NCBI GenBank assembly: GCA_038245725.1
Contig: JBBRSD010000010.1
Coordinates: 1-64,000 of the forward strand
DNA from: JBBRSD01 sp038245725
GTDB lineage: Bacteria; Actinomycetota; Coriobacteriia; Anaerosomatales; JAAXUF01
Direction of reading: 5' to 3'
Length of the DNA: 64,000 bases
Shown here: piece by piece, positions 1 through 9,102 of the stretch
How positions within the stretch are numbered: the stretch's first letter is position 1
Layout of the letters: the number at the start of each line of letters is the position of its first letter
The notes under the pieces: generated by a model
What the model was told of the DNA's origin: nothing
Database searches by the model: none
What the model saw: only the letters and a program-made list of their open reading frames with translations
Translations under genes and position numbers: made by a program

Positions 1-323
1 CGCCACGCCGGAGCCGGCGTCGGTCGCCGTGAGCTTGATGGCGGCTGCCGAGACGTAGGTCGCGACGGCGTCAGAGGTGGTGACAGGCGCGACGGTATCT
101 GCGGGAGGCAGCGGCGCCGTGACGGTGAAGCTCGCGGTCTTGTGCGTCTCGGAGTTGCCGGCGACGTCTACCGACCAGAACTCGATCGTGTGGGCGCCGA
201 GGGCGGTCACGGCGATCGAGGTGCCTGCGGTCTGGGCACCGCCGTCGAGCTTGTAGTAGGTCGACGCCACGCCGGAGCCGGCGTCGGTCGCCGTGAGCAT
301 GATGGCGGCTGCCGAGACGTAGG
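1..323. repeat. Direct repeat of 59 bp, period 264 bp, within the Ig-like repeat gene
   Basis: Bases 1-59 and 265-323 differ at only one visible position. They encode the same part of successive 88-residue extracellular modules. The near identity at DNA level indicates recent duplication or gene conversion, and the array probably continues beyond the window start. Confidence 0.85.
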
Positions 324-744
324 AGGCCTTGGCGTTCGATATGGTAGTCGGCGCCGCGGTGTCTGCGGGCGGGGTGGCGACGGGACTCACCGAGGTGGAG
401 CCGAAGCCGCTCGAGGTGGTCGGTCCCACGACCGCGAAGATCGAGTACGTCTTGCCGCGCGCAACCGTGAATGAGCCGGATGCTGCATTGATGGTCGTGA
501 GCTTCGTGCTCCCGTCGAAGACGGCGATGGCGTACGCCGTGGGAGCGCTGACGTTGTAAGTGGCGGTCGTGCCGGTTGCAGAAGCCAGCGTCGCGGTCAC
601 CTTGACGACCGTACCACTGTGGCAACCACTACATGGGACCGTCTTGGTCGGGTACGCGAACGCGGCCGGCGCGAACGCGACAAAGACTCCGAACGCCGCG
701 AGCGCGACGATGCCAATTGATCTGAGCTTCTTCAAGAACATGCC
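1..744 (-). CDS. Secreted CXXCH-motif protein with tandem Ig-like repeats (C-terminus beyond window)
   Basis: The gene reads leftward from an ATG at 744 with an ideal AAGGAGG site at 752-758 and runs off the window start after 248 codons, so it is partial. Residues 1-29 form a signal peptide (KK, then a hydrophobic core ending AFA). A single CSGCH motif (C37, C40, H41) follows, the usual covalent haem c attachment pattern. After a short beta-rich stretch come tandem modules with a period of 264 bp (88 residues), visible as a near-identical 59-bp DNA repeat at 1-59 and 265-323. Each carries a TDAGSGVA-type turn, a YYKLDGG segment and a VDVAGN/HTIEFWS motif, as in Ig-like or OmpL47-type extracellular repeats. 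I infer an exported, possibly haem-binding surface or adhesive protein; the haem claim rests on one motif. Confidence 0.75.
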
Positions 745-947
745 GGGTTCCTCCTTGTAAGCGGTTTTGCGAGCGCCTGTCGTCGTCACCCCGAGAAGTT
801 GAGGGCCGCGAGCGTTCGGCGTTGGTGAAGTCATCGGGTGCCAAGGCGGCGCCACTGGAGTGTGGCCCTCCATTTCGGGCAAGCCGGTTGTGACGGTCCT
901 CACAACGCGAGCACAAGCGGGGAGCGCTGATCTCCAACGTGGCGCAC

Positions 948-987
948 GACGAAGCCCCGACCGCATTCTCAGCGGCCGGGGCTCGTC
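948..987 (-). terminator. GC-rich hairpin after the 95-aa helical protein gene
   Basis: An imperfect inverted repeat (GCCCCG..CGGGGC with flanking GACGA/TCGTC arms) lies just past the minus-strand gene ending at 1023. There is no clear U tract, so it may be an intrinsic terminator of the U-poor type or only an mRNA 3' end stabiliser. The rest of 745-1022 holds no gene that I can support. Confidence 0.4.
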
Positions 988-1022
988 AGGTCTTCACAAG
1001 AAACGCCGGAGGTCTTGCCACC

Positions 1023-1310
1023 CTACTTCGTGAGGTCGTCCCAGGCCTTTTTCGCGCGTGCCGTCCACTCGTCCCAGGCGCTCTCGAGATCGCCTGAGAC
1101 TCCATCCCATTTGTCGTCGGCGCCATCCCATGCCGCAGCGGCCTTGATCTTGAGCTCGTCGTACTGCTTCTGGAGTGCCACGACCCGCTCGCCGTACGCG
1201 ACCTTCGCGTCACCGGTCGCGGATCCGGCCTTGTCCTTCATGAGGTCGAGGTTGCGCTTCCCCTCGTCCATCTGTCCCTGAACGCGCGCTTTGAGTTCGT
1301 GCTTCTGCAT
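1023..1310 (-). CDS. Small charged helical protein, function unknown
   Basis: This encodes 95 residues from an ATG preceded by GGGAG. The protein is rich in K, E, D, A and W, with regularly spaced Trp (AWDG, KWDG, AWDE, AWDD) and no signal peptide or membrane segment, so it is predicted to be almost entirely amphipathic helix or coiled coil. It resembles the CsbD/apolipoprotein-like class of small stress-associated proteins only in composition; I do not recognise a family. It is followed by a hairpin and lies beside a GlsB/YeaQ-type membrane protein, which fits a general-stress neighbourhood by inference. Confidence 0.7.
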   Translation of the reverse strand: MQKHELKARVQGQMDEGKRNLDLMKDKAGSATGDAKVAYGERVVALQKQYDELKIKAAAAWDGADDKWDGVSGDLESAWDEWTARAKKAWDDLTK

Positions 1311-1354
1311 CGGGAGGTCTCCCTATTCGTTTCTCGGAGGGACAGGAAAGGACG

Positions 1355-1609
1355 TCAACGCCTTCTAGCGATCAGCCCATATACAAATAGCACGATGATG
1401 GCGCCGATGGTCGCCACGACGATCGACGTGAGGTTGAACCCGCTCACTCCGGGACCGCCGAAGAGGCCGAAGGCCCACCCGCCCACAAACGCGCCGACGA
1501 TGCCCAAGAGAATGGTCACGATCCAGCCGAAGCGGTCCCCCATGACCATCTTTGCGATCACACCCGCGATCGACCAATCAATATCCAAGCCAAGAAGCCC
1601 ATAATCCAT
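1355..1609 (-). CDS. GlsB/YeaQ/YmgE family stress-response membrane protein
   Basis: This 84-residue protein has three hydrophobic segments and the Gly-rich pattern typical of transglycosylase-associated (GlsB/YeaQ/YmgE) proteins: a first helix ending in GVIAKMVMGD, a second with ILLGIVGAFVGGWAFG, and a last one before a basic C-terminus (LIARRR). I place the start at the ATG at 1609. The reading frame stays open upstream but no family member needs that extension; the AAAGGA just before the ATG is closer than ideal, so the start is uncertain. The family is linked to envelope and general stress responses and its biochemical role is not established. Confidence 0.8.
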   Translation of the reverse strand: MDYGLLGLDIDWSIAGVIAKMVMGDRFGWIVTILLGIVGAFVGGWAFGLFGGPGVSGFNLTSIVVATIGAIIVLFVYGLIARRR

Positions 1610-1680
1610 ATCCTTTCGTCGGATTAACCCTACAGAACGCTCCCGCATTGCGCACAGGTCGTACAGTTGCGCGCCCGGAA

Positions 1681-2088
1681 TCACTGCTTGCTCGTCGTGT
1701 CTTCACTCTGCTCAACGCGCTCGACCGTCTCAGAAGCCTGCCGCGGACTGACAGCGCGGACGAGAGTCACGATTCCCCACGCGATCAGCGCGTACACGGC
1801 GATGGCGACGAGCGCACTCCACTCGAACGTCGCGCCCGCGACCCTCTGCGTCTTGAAGATCGCATCAAACGGCAGCATGAAGAATGAGGAAATCGCGTAG
1901 ATGAATTCGACGAAGCCCGACTTTGGATTCGCTCCGAACAGCCGTAGCACGAAGCGCAGTGCGAGTAGAACTTCGACAACACCGAAGACGTAGTACACAA
2001 CTCGAGCCAGCATCGTTTCGGCCGAGGAACGGGCCTCGGTATGCACCATCTGCCTGCTCGCCTTCATACCCGCATCAACTCGTGCCAT
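1681..2088 (-). CDS. YggT family integral membrane protein
   Basis: This is a 135-residue protein. A charged N-terminus is followed by a YggT core: a first helix (VVYYVFGVVEVLLALRFVLR), the family motif RLFGANP, a second hydrophobic segment around FIYAISSFFMLPF, and a final helix before an acidic tail. The ATG at 2088 has a GAGGAGAG site about 10 nt upstream and is preferred over a much longer open frame that overlaps the divergent gene at 2249. YggT proteins have been associated with envelope or osmotic functions, but their mechanism is unknown. It lies just upstream of the GlsB-like gene on the same strand. Confidence 0.75.
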   Translation of the reverse strand: MARVDAGMKASRQMVHTEARSSAETMLARVVYYVFGVVEVLLALRFVLRLFGANPKSGFVEFIYAISSFFMLPFDAIFKTQRVAGATFEWSALVAIAVYALIAWGIVTLVRAVSPRQASETVERVEQSEDTTSKQ

Positions 2089-2248
2089 TGCAGATTCTCT
2101 CTCCTCGGGGGCAGTTACCCAGTCTGTAGGAGTATTCCCAACGACGGCCCCGGGCGAGCCGTCGCAGGCTGGAGTGCGCCGCCGCACGGGTACGTACCTG
2201 TCGAACGCGAGTCGTATCCACCCGCCGTCTTGATGTTCGGAGTCCTTG

Positions 2249-2965
2249 ATGCCCACCAACCCCAAGCGTCCTGCTCGCACCACCTCCCAGTCGTCACGCG
2301 ACACAGCGCGCTGGCAGCGCGCTCTTCTCGGCGCCGAGTCGCGCTGGCCCGCATTCGCTGCGGCTCTCGCGATCATCGTCGGGCAGGCGCGCCTGGCGAG
2401 CAGCCTCCAGCTACGGCCTGTATGGCTGCTGCCCAGCATCGCCGCGGTACTGCTGGTGGCTTCGATCGGCTTCTACGTCTCGCCCGCCAAACCGAGCCGC
2501 CTCGACCGGGCGATCTCGGTCGGGCTGGCCGGAGTACTCGTCATCGCGAACGTCGGCAATCTGGCGTTGCTCGTGCGCGGTGTGTTCCTCGGCTCGACGC
2601 TCGCCCCGATCGACCTGCTCGCCAATGGAGTGGCTCTGTGGGTCGTCAACGTGCTGGTGTTCGCGATCGTCTACTGGGAGCTCGATGGCGGCGGGCCTGA
2701 GGCGCGCATCGAACGTCGTCGTGAGTTCCCGGACCTCGTCTTCCCGCAACGGCAGGCCGACCAGGGCAAGATCGCTCGCGGCGACTGGCAGCCCTCCTTC
2801 GGGGACTACCTGTTCGTGGCGCTCACGAACGGCACGGCCTTCTCACCGACCGATACGATGCCGTACACGAAACGCGCCAAGCTCGCGATGGGAGTGCAGA
2901 GCACGTTGTCGTTCGCGATCGCAGCGGTCCTGGTCGCCCGCGCGGTTAACATCGCCCGCGGATGA
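2249..2965 (+). CDS. Hypothetical multi-pass membrane protein (DUF1345-like C-terminus)
   Basis: This encodes about 238 residues from the ATG at 2249 (GGAG at 2239-2242; a TTG at 2246 is in frame). There are four or five membrane segments, near residues 30-45, 55-75, 85-110, 115-140 and 215-235. A conserved-looking loop near residue 185 reads DYLFVALTNGTAFSPTDTMP and is followed by a final helix ending RAVNI. That C-terminal pattern resembles DUF1345 or ion-channel-like actinobacterial membrane proteins, where a T-x-F-x-x-T/S-D motif precedes the last helix. The substrate is unknown. The gene is divergent from the YggT gene and convergent with the large sensor phosphatase. Confidence 0.7.
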   Translation: MPTNPKRPARTTSQSSRDTARWQRALLGAESRWPAFAAALAIIVGQARLASSLQLRPVWLLPSIAAVLLVASIGFYVSPAKPSRLDRAISVGLAGVLVIANVGNLALLVRGVFLGSTLAPIDLLANGVALWVVNVLVFAIVYWELDGGGPEARIERRREFPDLVFPQRQADQGKIARGDWQPSFGDYLFVALTNGTAFSPTDTMPYTKRAKLAMGVQSTLSFAIAAVLVARAVNIARG

Positions 2966-2972
2966 GGCGCTT

Positions 2973-5900
2973 TTAGGCCGAGCCGATGCCCATCTCGAGG
3001 GGCACGGCGTCGGCCACCTCGCCTGTGCGCTTCACGCACAAAACGACGGTGTCATCGTGCAGCGCCCCCTGCGAAAACTTCAGCACGGCACCGACCAGCC
3101 TGTCGGGCATGCGTTCGGTCGCGGTGTGACGGAGTTTCGCCAGCGTCTCGATCAACCGGCGCTCGCCGAACATCTCCTTGCCGCATCGCGCTTCAGTTAT
3201 GCCGTCTGTGAACAGGACGAGCATTTCCCCAACTGCCAACGTCGTTTGGCAGGTCAGGTACTCAACCTCGGCCAGTGCTCCGACGAGTGGCGACTGCTCG
3301 CCACCAAGGGCGCGGGCGCCCGAGGCTCCAACCACCACCGGCTTGGGGTGACCGGCGACGCAGTACTCGAGCCGACCGGTCCGCGGTTCGAGCGTGCCGT
3401 AGAACAACGTCGCGAATACCTCGGGGGCCGAAGCGCCCAACACGATTCGATTGACGCGGCGGACAACCGCGGTCGGGTCGCAGTCGTCGTAGGCGCACGC
3501 ACGCACACCGGCGTGCAGAAGCGACGTGAGCCGAGCTGCCTCGATCCCCTTCCCGGAAACGTCGCCGACGACGACTGCGACCCGCTCGTCGTCGAGCCGG
3601 AACACGTCGTAGAGGTCCCCGCCGATGCTCGCGCTTGAGGACGCAGGCAGGTGGACGACGGCACATTCGATACCGGGGGCCGTCTCCGGCGCCGTCAGCA
3701 CCGCGTCCTGTAACGTGTCCGCAATCCGGCGCTCGCGTTCGTATAGCCGGGCGTTGTCGAGCGCAAGCGTCGCGACGCTCATGAGTCTCGTGGCGAACTC
3801 GACCTGCTCGGCGGTGAAGGAGGTTCGCGAGGCGCGATGGTGGAAGATGAGCGTGCCCACGACCGACATCTGCGCGACGATGGGCACCGCCATCAGCGAC
3901 TTGATCCCCAGCCGGCCCATCGCGTCGGCATCCACGCGTGGATCGTCGTCGACATCGTCGATCACGATCGGAACCCCGACAGGGGCGTCGAGCAAGACCG
4001 CCTCGAGCCGCTTGTCCACGAGGGCGGATCGCCGAGGATCGTTCGACATGCCGAACGTCTCTTTCATCACCCACACGCCCCGTTCGCACAGGGTGATGCC
4101 AGCGGTTTCGGCGCCTATCGCCTCTGCGGACAGCTGTACGAGGCGACGCAAGACCTCCTCGGAGTCCAAGGTCGTCGTTACTGCGGCTCCGATGCCGTTC
4201 AAGGCCTCATCGAGGCGGCGGCTCTCTGCTTCACGCTCTTCGGCCGCCCTGCGCTGAGCGATGTCGGTCATGAACGCGTAGTAGTAGTCGATTTCCCCGT
4301 CTGGTCCTCGATGCGCGTGCCGCAGGACCTCAACCGGCACTCGCGTGCGGTCCTTGCGCACACACTCCTTTTCGAAGCGCTGCGGCTCACCCGCGAGGTC
4401 GAAGCCTGCTATGGCCGACTTCTCGGACTGGAGCGTTTCCGGTGTCGTGAGGTCGTCGGGCCACGTGAGGGCTGCCAGCTCACCAGCCGTGTAGCCCGAG
4501 AGTTCCTCGAACGCGCGGTTGAACAGCATGAACTCGCCGCCGGGGGCGCCGACCATGAACGGTTGGGACGAGTCGTCGAGCAGCATGGCGAGCATGTCGG
4601 CGCGTTCGCGAGTCTGCTCGAGAGTCTGCTCGGCGATCTTGCGGGGGGTGATGTCGCTGACGATCATCGAGACGCCGTCGAGCGTGGGATAGGCGTGCAC
4701 CTCGACCCATGCATTCGCCGTCTCCGCATAGGACTCGAAGTTGACCGAGACGCGCTCGTCCATGACCCGGCGGTAGAACGGCCACCCGGCCTCGTCGGGA
4801 TACTCCTCGTCCATCCTCTTGCCGATGAGATCGTCGGCGCAACGGCCCAGCATCGCCTCGGCGCGCTTGTTCACAAGGATGTATCGCCACGACCCGTCCA
4901 AGGCGACGAAGGCATCGCCGATGGTGTCGAGAATGGTCGCCAGGCGTTCGCTGGCGTCGGCAAGCTCGCCGAAGAGCTGCGCATTCGCGATCGGCGGGCC
5001 GATCGTTGCCGCGACGCCCGCGAACAGGCTGACTTCTCCTTCTTTGAACGTGCGCTTCCCGCGAAAGACCAGGCCAAGCGTGCCTATGACGCGACTTTCC
5101 GAGCGAATGGGCAGAACGATCCATCGAGCGCTTCGCAGGCCCAGGGACGCCAGCCGGGCCTCGGTCGCATCACAGGCCTCATCATCCTCATGCGTGATCA
5201 CGTCGACGCCAAACAACGCCAGCCGCCCGGTGCTGCCGTCCTTCGCGACAGGGAGCTCGCCGATTAGGCCAAGCTTGTCACGGGGACAGCCGAGGGTCGC
5301 TAGGTTCTTGAACGCCGGCGTGTGCCCACTGTCGTCAAGCACGTCGATCGCTCCGGCGGCGAAATCGGGAAGCTGGCTGAGGTGCTCCATGGTTCCGCAG
5401 CCGATGTCCTCGAGACTGCGCGACCGCGACCCCATCTCGGCGATTCTGCGAATGAGTTCCGAGCGCAACAGCTGCACCCGCTCCGCCTCGGACAGGGACG
5501 CCTTCTCGGTGGCGATCGCGATGATTCTGACCACCGACACGTAGAACGCAAGCTCGTCGTCTTCGAACGAACGCGGGCCTCGCCAAGCGAACGTGATGCC
5601 GCCTGTCGTCGTCGAATGGCCGCGGACAGGGAGTGCCAGCAACGCGCCAACGGGCACGCCGAATCTCGCGTACGATTCCCGGACCATCTCGGGCACGTCC
5701 TCGGTATGGCCGATTCCGAACGCCATCAAGCGGTTCTCGCGATAAGCGGTCGCCACCGCACACGGGTCATCTATCCGGACTCCGTCCTTGAAGACTTCCA
5801 AGAACTCACCAGGGAGACCGCTGGCTGCCACCGGGAACAAACGCCCCGACTGGTCATCAACGTTCCAGAGAGTGACGATCTCCGCATCCAGCTGACCGGT

Positions 5901-6959
5901 GACGTAGTCCACGGTGCGCCTGGCGACATCGCTGACGCTCATGTCAGAGGCGGCCAGTTCGAGAAGACCGTTGAGCGTCTCCGCCCGCAGCAGTCGCTCG
6001 CGCTCCTGATGGAACCGATGCGAGTTCTCCAGCGCTACTGACAATGACGATGCGAGATGGGCCACGAAGTCGATCTCGGGCTGGGTGAAACGGTGGATGG
6101 CCGTGTTGTAGTTGTAGTAGAGCCCAGCGACAGCGCCTCCGCGTACGACGATCGGGGCCACGACCACCGAACGGAGCTCGTAGCTCTTCATGAAGGCGGT
6201 GTTCACGCGCGGGTCGTTGAACGCATCATCGATCGCCACAGGCCGACCCATCGCCACTGCGATCACGCCATGAGGATTCTCCTCGTTCGTGAGGCGAACT
6301 CCCACGACCGACGGCTCGAAGTTGAACGACTGCCATGTCAGCCACCCGTCAGGCTCGAGTCCGATCACCGCGCCGGTCTCGGCGCCGATCGCTCGTGCGC
6401 CCTCGGCGAGCGCGAGCGCGGTGATCTCGTCGAAGTCAAGCGACGAATGGACGATGCGATCCACTTCGGCGAGCGCCTCGCCCAGGCGCGCGGCTTCGCG
6501 CTCACGTTTGAGCAGACGCGAGAGCCTGATCGCCGCGGCCGCCCGGGAGATCATCTCCCCGATGATCTCGCTATCTCGCGAATCGAATGCGCGGGGCTCA
6601 TCGGGGTCATCAGCGAAGACGATCCCGACGACCCTGTCGTCTTGCACGATGGGCGAGATGAGCGAGGCGCGCGATGGGAGTTCGGCGCTGAGCGCGCGGA
6701 GGTGTTGGCCGGCAGTGTCATATTCCGCGAGAAGCGCCTCATGCGTGTCTATCGCCGCCTGAAGCACGGTCGACGCCTCGCCCGTAGCGACCTCGGTGCC
6801 GACCGGCACCGGCATGATGCCTCTCGACGCCGCAACGGTCAGCGCGCCGCTGTCGTCGTCCCAAAGCGCAATCGACGCGCGGGTATGGCGCGTGGACTCG
6901 ACTATGCCCCGAGCGATCGAACTGAGAACGTCAGCGAGATCGGAGTCGCGATTACCCAT
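2973..6959 (-). CDS. Giant multi-GAF/PAS sensor with SpoIIE-type PP2C phosphatase
   Basis: This cytoplasmic protein of 1328 residues has no evident membrane segment. Order by pattern: GAF-like modules near residues 15-150, 165-310, 320-480 and 490-640, two PAS modules (about 650-760 and 775-890, the second followed by an RRAAEEREAE linker), another GAF (about 910-1060), and a SpoIIE/PP2C domain (about 1095-1310). The phosphatase carries the metal-binding signatures IGGDLYDVF and VVGDVSGKGIEAA and the late acidic motif HDDTVVL, so it looks catalytically competent. Such proteins dephosphorylate anti-sigma-factor antagonists (RsbV/SpoIIAA type) in response to sensed ligands or redox state. No RsbV or RsbW lies nearby, so the partner is unknown. 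Confidence 0.88.
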   Translation of the reverse strand: MGNRDSDLADVLSSIARGIVESTRHTRASIALWDDDSGALTVAASRGIMPVPVGTEVATGEASTVLQAAIDTHEALLAEYDTAGQHLRALSAELPSRASLISPIVQDDRVVGIVFADDPDEPRAFDSRDSEIIGEMISRAAAAIRLSRLLKREREAARLGEALAEVDRIVHSSLDFDEITALALAEGARAIGAETGAVIGLEPDGWLTWQSFNFEPSVVGVRLTNEENPHGVIAVAMGRPVAIDDAFNDPRVNTAFMKSYELRSVVVAPIVVRGGAVAGLYYNYNTAIHRFTQPEIDFVAHLASSLSVALENSHRFHQERERLLRAETLNGLLELAASDMSVSDVARRTVDYVTGQLDAEIVTLWNVDDQSGRLFPVAASGLPGEFLEVFKDGVRIDDPCAVATAYRENRLMAFGIGHTEDVPEMVRESYARFGVPVGALLALPVRGHSTTTGGITFAWRGPRSFEDDELAFYVSVVRIIAIATEKASLSEAERVQLLRSELIRRIAEMGSRSRSLEDIGCGTMEHLSQLPDFAAGAIDVLDDSGHTPAFKNLATLGCPRDKLGLIGELPVAKDGSTGRLALFGVDVITHEDDEACDATEARLASLGLRSARWIVLPIRSESRVIGTLGLVFRGKRTFKEGEVSLFAGVAATIGPPIANAQLFGELADASERLATILDTIGDAFVALDGSWRYILVNKRAEAMLGRCADDLIGKRMDEEYPDEAGWPFYRRVMDERVSVNFESYAETANAWVEVHAYPTLDGVSMIVSDITPRKIAEQTLEQTRERADMLAMLLDDSSQPFMVGAPGGEFMLFNRAFEELSGYTAGELAALTWPDDLTTPETLQSEKSAIAGFDLAGEPQRFEKECVRKDRTRVPVEVLRHAHRGPDGEIDYYYAFMTDIAQRRAAEEREAESRRLDEALNGIGAAVTTTLDSEEVLRRLVQLSAEAIGAETAGITLCERGVWVMKETFGMSNDPRRSALVDKRLEAVLLDAPVGVPIVIDDVDDDPRVDADAMGRLGIKSLMAVPIVAQMSVVGTLIFHHRASRTSFTAEQVEFATRLMSVATLALDNARLYERERRIADTLQDAVLTAPETAPGIECAVVHLPASSSASIGGDLYDVFRLDDERVAVVVGDVSGKGIEAARLTSLLHAGVRACAYDDCDPTAVVRRVNRIVLGASAPEVFATLFYGTLEPRTGRLEYCVAGHPKPVVVGASGARALGGEQSPLVGALAEVEYLTCQTTLAVGEMLVLFTDGITEARCGKEMFGERRLIETLAKLRHTATERMPDRLVGAVLKFSQGALHDDTVVLCVKRTGEVADAVPLEMGIGSA

Positions 6960-7118
6960 GCCAGGCCCCCCTTGGCTGGGCGTTCAAAGAAGGTTGACCG
7001 ACTCCCAGTATGGCAGAGCGCACGAACGCGCGACGTTCCTTTGGGCAGACGCGGCCGGCCCCGATCGTGCCCCACGACACTGAGGCTCATCGGAACCGGC
7101 GGCGCCTGCTTGCAAGAA

Positions 7119-8756
7119 CTACTTTCCGACCGTGATGGTGACCTGACTACCCGGCGCCACCCTGCTGCCGGAACCCGGTTCCTGGCTGATGACGTTTCCG
7201 ACCTGCGAGGCTGAACCGCTCGTCTCAACCGTCACCGGAACAAGCCCAAGGTTCTGCAGGCTCGTCTTGGCATCGGCTGCCTGCGCTCCGATCACCCGCG
7301 GCACCGTCACAGGTGCCCGTCCCTTCGAAACCAGAATCGTGACCGTGCCGCCCGGAGCGACGGTCGCGCCCGCCACGGGCCCTTGTGACACGACCACGCC
7401 CCTCGACTGGCTTGAAAATGCCGTGCCGACATCGACCTTGAGTCCGAGAGACTGAAGCTTCGCAGTCGCGTTGGTCTGCGACAATCCCCGAAGGTCAGGA
7501 ACTGTCACGCGCGCCTGCCCAGCCGATACGACGAGGTTCACCGGGCTGCCGGCGATCAGTTGCGCGCCCGCCGCGGGCGACGCCGAGATCACGGTATTCA
7601 CGGGGAATGTCGTGCTCGTCTGCTTCGTGACCGTGCCCACCGTCAGCCCGGCGCTCGCAATCTGGCCAGAGGCCGATTGGAGGTCGAGCCCTATCACCGT
7701 AGGCACTTGTGCGGTCGGCTTGCCGCTGCTCAGCATCACGCCCACCTGCGAGCCGCGACGCACCTTCGCCCCTGCTGAGGGCTCCTCGGAAACTATGGCT
7801 CCCTCCGTAACTGCAGCGGACGCCGCCTGGCCCGTCACGACCATCTTCAGCCCCGCCGAGGAAAGCACGGATTGCGCCTCCGCGGTGGTCTTGCCTGTGA
7901 CGTCCGGCACGACGATCTTCATCTGGGACGCGAAATACCACGTGCCCAGCGCAGCAAGGAGAACCGCGAACACGGCCAGCATCGTCCACAACCAGGCGTG
8001 GCTCTTCGGCCGTGCGAGCTCGTCGAGTGCCGCCTGAAGTTCGGCGGCGGTCTGGTAGCGCTCGGCGGGGTTCGGGGCAATCGCCTTCATCACGATGGCG
8101 TCGAGCTCGGAGGGCACGTCCGCAACCATCTTGTGCGGGTGCTCAGGCCATGGCTCGTTCTCCGGGAAGTTCGCGGGACGCGGGCCCGTGGGGCTCGCAC
8201 CTGTCAGCATCTCGTAGAGCAGGGTGCCGAGGGCGTACGTGTCCGCGTCCGGAAGCGCAGGGTACTCGCATTGCCCGCGGCACTGGAGTCCGAAATCGAT
8301 GAGCGTCGCCTTGCCGTCAGCGCCGACGATCGCGTGCTTCACACCGACTGAACCGTGGGCCACCTCTTCAGCGTGCGCGTACACGAGCGCGCCGGCGAGC
8401 TGACGTCCGACGCCGATGACCCGATCCGCGGCGAGGGGACCGTTCGCGAGCAGCTGCGCCACCGTCTCGCCGTCCAGCAGCTCCTGGACGACGAAGTTCA
8501 CGTCGCCGTCGTGCCCCCAGTCGAAGACTTCCACGATGCCTGGATGCTTCAGCTTCGCCTCGAGTTGGGCCTCGGCTCGAAACGCCTCTACGAAGGCGGC
8601 ATCGCCACCGGCAGGCGTGAGAAGAAGCTTCACTGCGACGGGACGTTTGAGCTCGTCGTCCGTAGCCGTCCACACCTGCGCCCGTCCGCCGGCATCGAGC
8701 CGAGTCTCGAGCCGATACCTGCCCGCAATCAAAGTGCCGGTTGTGATCTCTGGCAT
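7119..8756 (-). CDS. PknB-type PASTA-domain receptor, apparently a pseudokinase
   Basis: This encodes 545 residues from the ATG at 8756 (GGGAGA 5 nt upstream). Layout: an N-terminal protein-kinase fold (1-250), one transmembrane helix (about 255-280), and four extracellular PASTA domains to the C-terminus, each opening with VPDV/VPTV/VPDL/VPRV. The VAVK lysine (K43) and DFG (154-156) are present. The catalytic loop reads HGSVGVKH instead of HRDxxxxN, so the catalytic Asp is S136 and the metal-binding Asn is H141, and the segment from DFG to the D-x-Y-x-LG motif is unusually short. The glycine loop is LDAGGRAQVW. PASTA domains bind peptidoglycan or muropeptides in PknB/Stk1. I infer a cell-wall sensor that signals without phosphotransfer, or through a partner kinase. 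Confidence 0.88.
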   Translation of the reverse strand: MPEITTGTLIAGRYRLETRLDAGGRAQVWTATDDELKRPVAVKLLLTPAGGDAAFVEAFRAEAQLEAKLKHPGIVEVFDWGHDGDVNFVVQELLDGETVAQLLANGPLAADRVIGVGRQLAGALVYAHAEEVAHGSVGVKHAIVGADGKATLIDFGLQCRGQCEYPALPDADTYALGTLLYEMLTGASPTGPRPANFPENEPWPEHPHKMVADVPSELDAIVMKAIAPNPAERYQTAAELQAALDELARPKSHAWLWTMLAVFAVLLAALGTWYFASQMKIVVPDVTGKTTAEAQSVLSSAGLKMVVTGQAASAAVTEGAIVSEEPSAGAKVRRGSQVGVMLSSGKPTAQVPTVIGLDLQSASGQIASAGLTVGTVTKQTSTTFPVNTVISASPAAGAQLIAGSPVNLVVSAGQARVTVPDLRGLSQTNATAKLQSLGLKVDVGTAFSSQSRGVVVSQGPVAGATVAPGGTVTILVSKGRAPVTVPRVIGAQAADAKTSLQNLGLVPVTVETSGSASQVGNVISQEPGSGSRVAPGSQVTITVGK

Positions 8757-8844
8757 CGTTGTCTCCCTCACATGGCGGTCATGCGAAGTTCTTACCCCTC
8801 GGAGACCTGCTCACCGGCGGTTGGTGATTGTTGGGAATCTCGCT

Positions 8845-9051
8845 CTAGTCGACCGCAAGCATGATGCTATCGGCCTTGATGAGCCCGATCACCTTGGAGC
8901 CAACCGTGATGCCGAGAGATGCAACGGCATCCATGGTCACGACCGACACCAGTGAAGAGCCGCCGATGTCGATGGTGACCTGTGCCTCGACGGCGCCCTC
9001 TTTGACAGCCGTCACGGTTCCGGGAATCTGGTTACGCGCACTGATCTTCAT
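8845..9051 (-). CDS. Mop-type molbindin (TOBE domain, molybdate/tungstate binding)
   Basis: This 68-residue single Mop/TOBE domain starts at MKISARNQIPGTV and contains the family pattern (ARN.. PGTV..V..GAV.A.V.I..GG, then GS.V..LIKA..IMLA). Molbindins oligomerise and store or buffer molybdate or tungstate in the cytoplasm; the same domain forms the C-terminus of ModE and ModC. It sits between a MoaD-like gene and the PASTA pseudokinase on the minus strand, and back to back with the AOR gene, which needs a tungsten or molybdenum pterin. Metal preference cannot be read from the sequence. Confidence 0.88.
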   Translation of the reverse strand: MKISARNQIPGTVTAVKEGAVEAQVTIDIGGSSLVSVVTMDAVASLGITVGSKVIGLIKADSIMLAVD

Positions 9052-9102
9052 GCCGCGGCCTCGCTTTCCGCTCGGTAGGTACGTACGTCGTTCCTACCCG
9101 GT

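Noticed and set aside
745..960. Possible c-di-GMP or cobalamin riboswitch in the leader of the CXXCH/Ig-like protein gene
   Set aside because: The minus-strand leader has a small GGCCAC/GTGGC hairpin, but none of the conserved GEMM blocks (GGCAAACC, GACGCAAAGCC) or B12-box motifs could be aligned.
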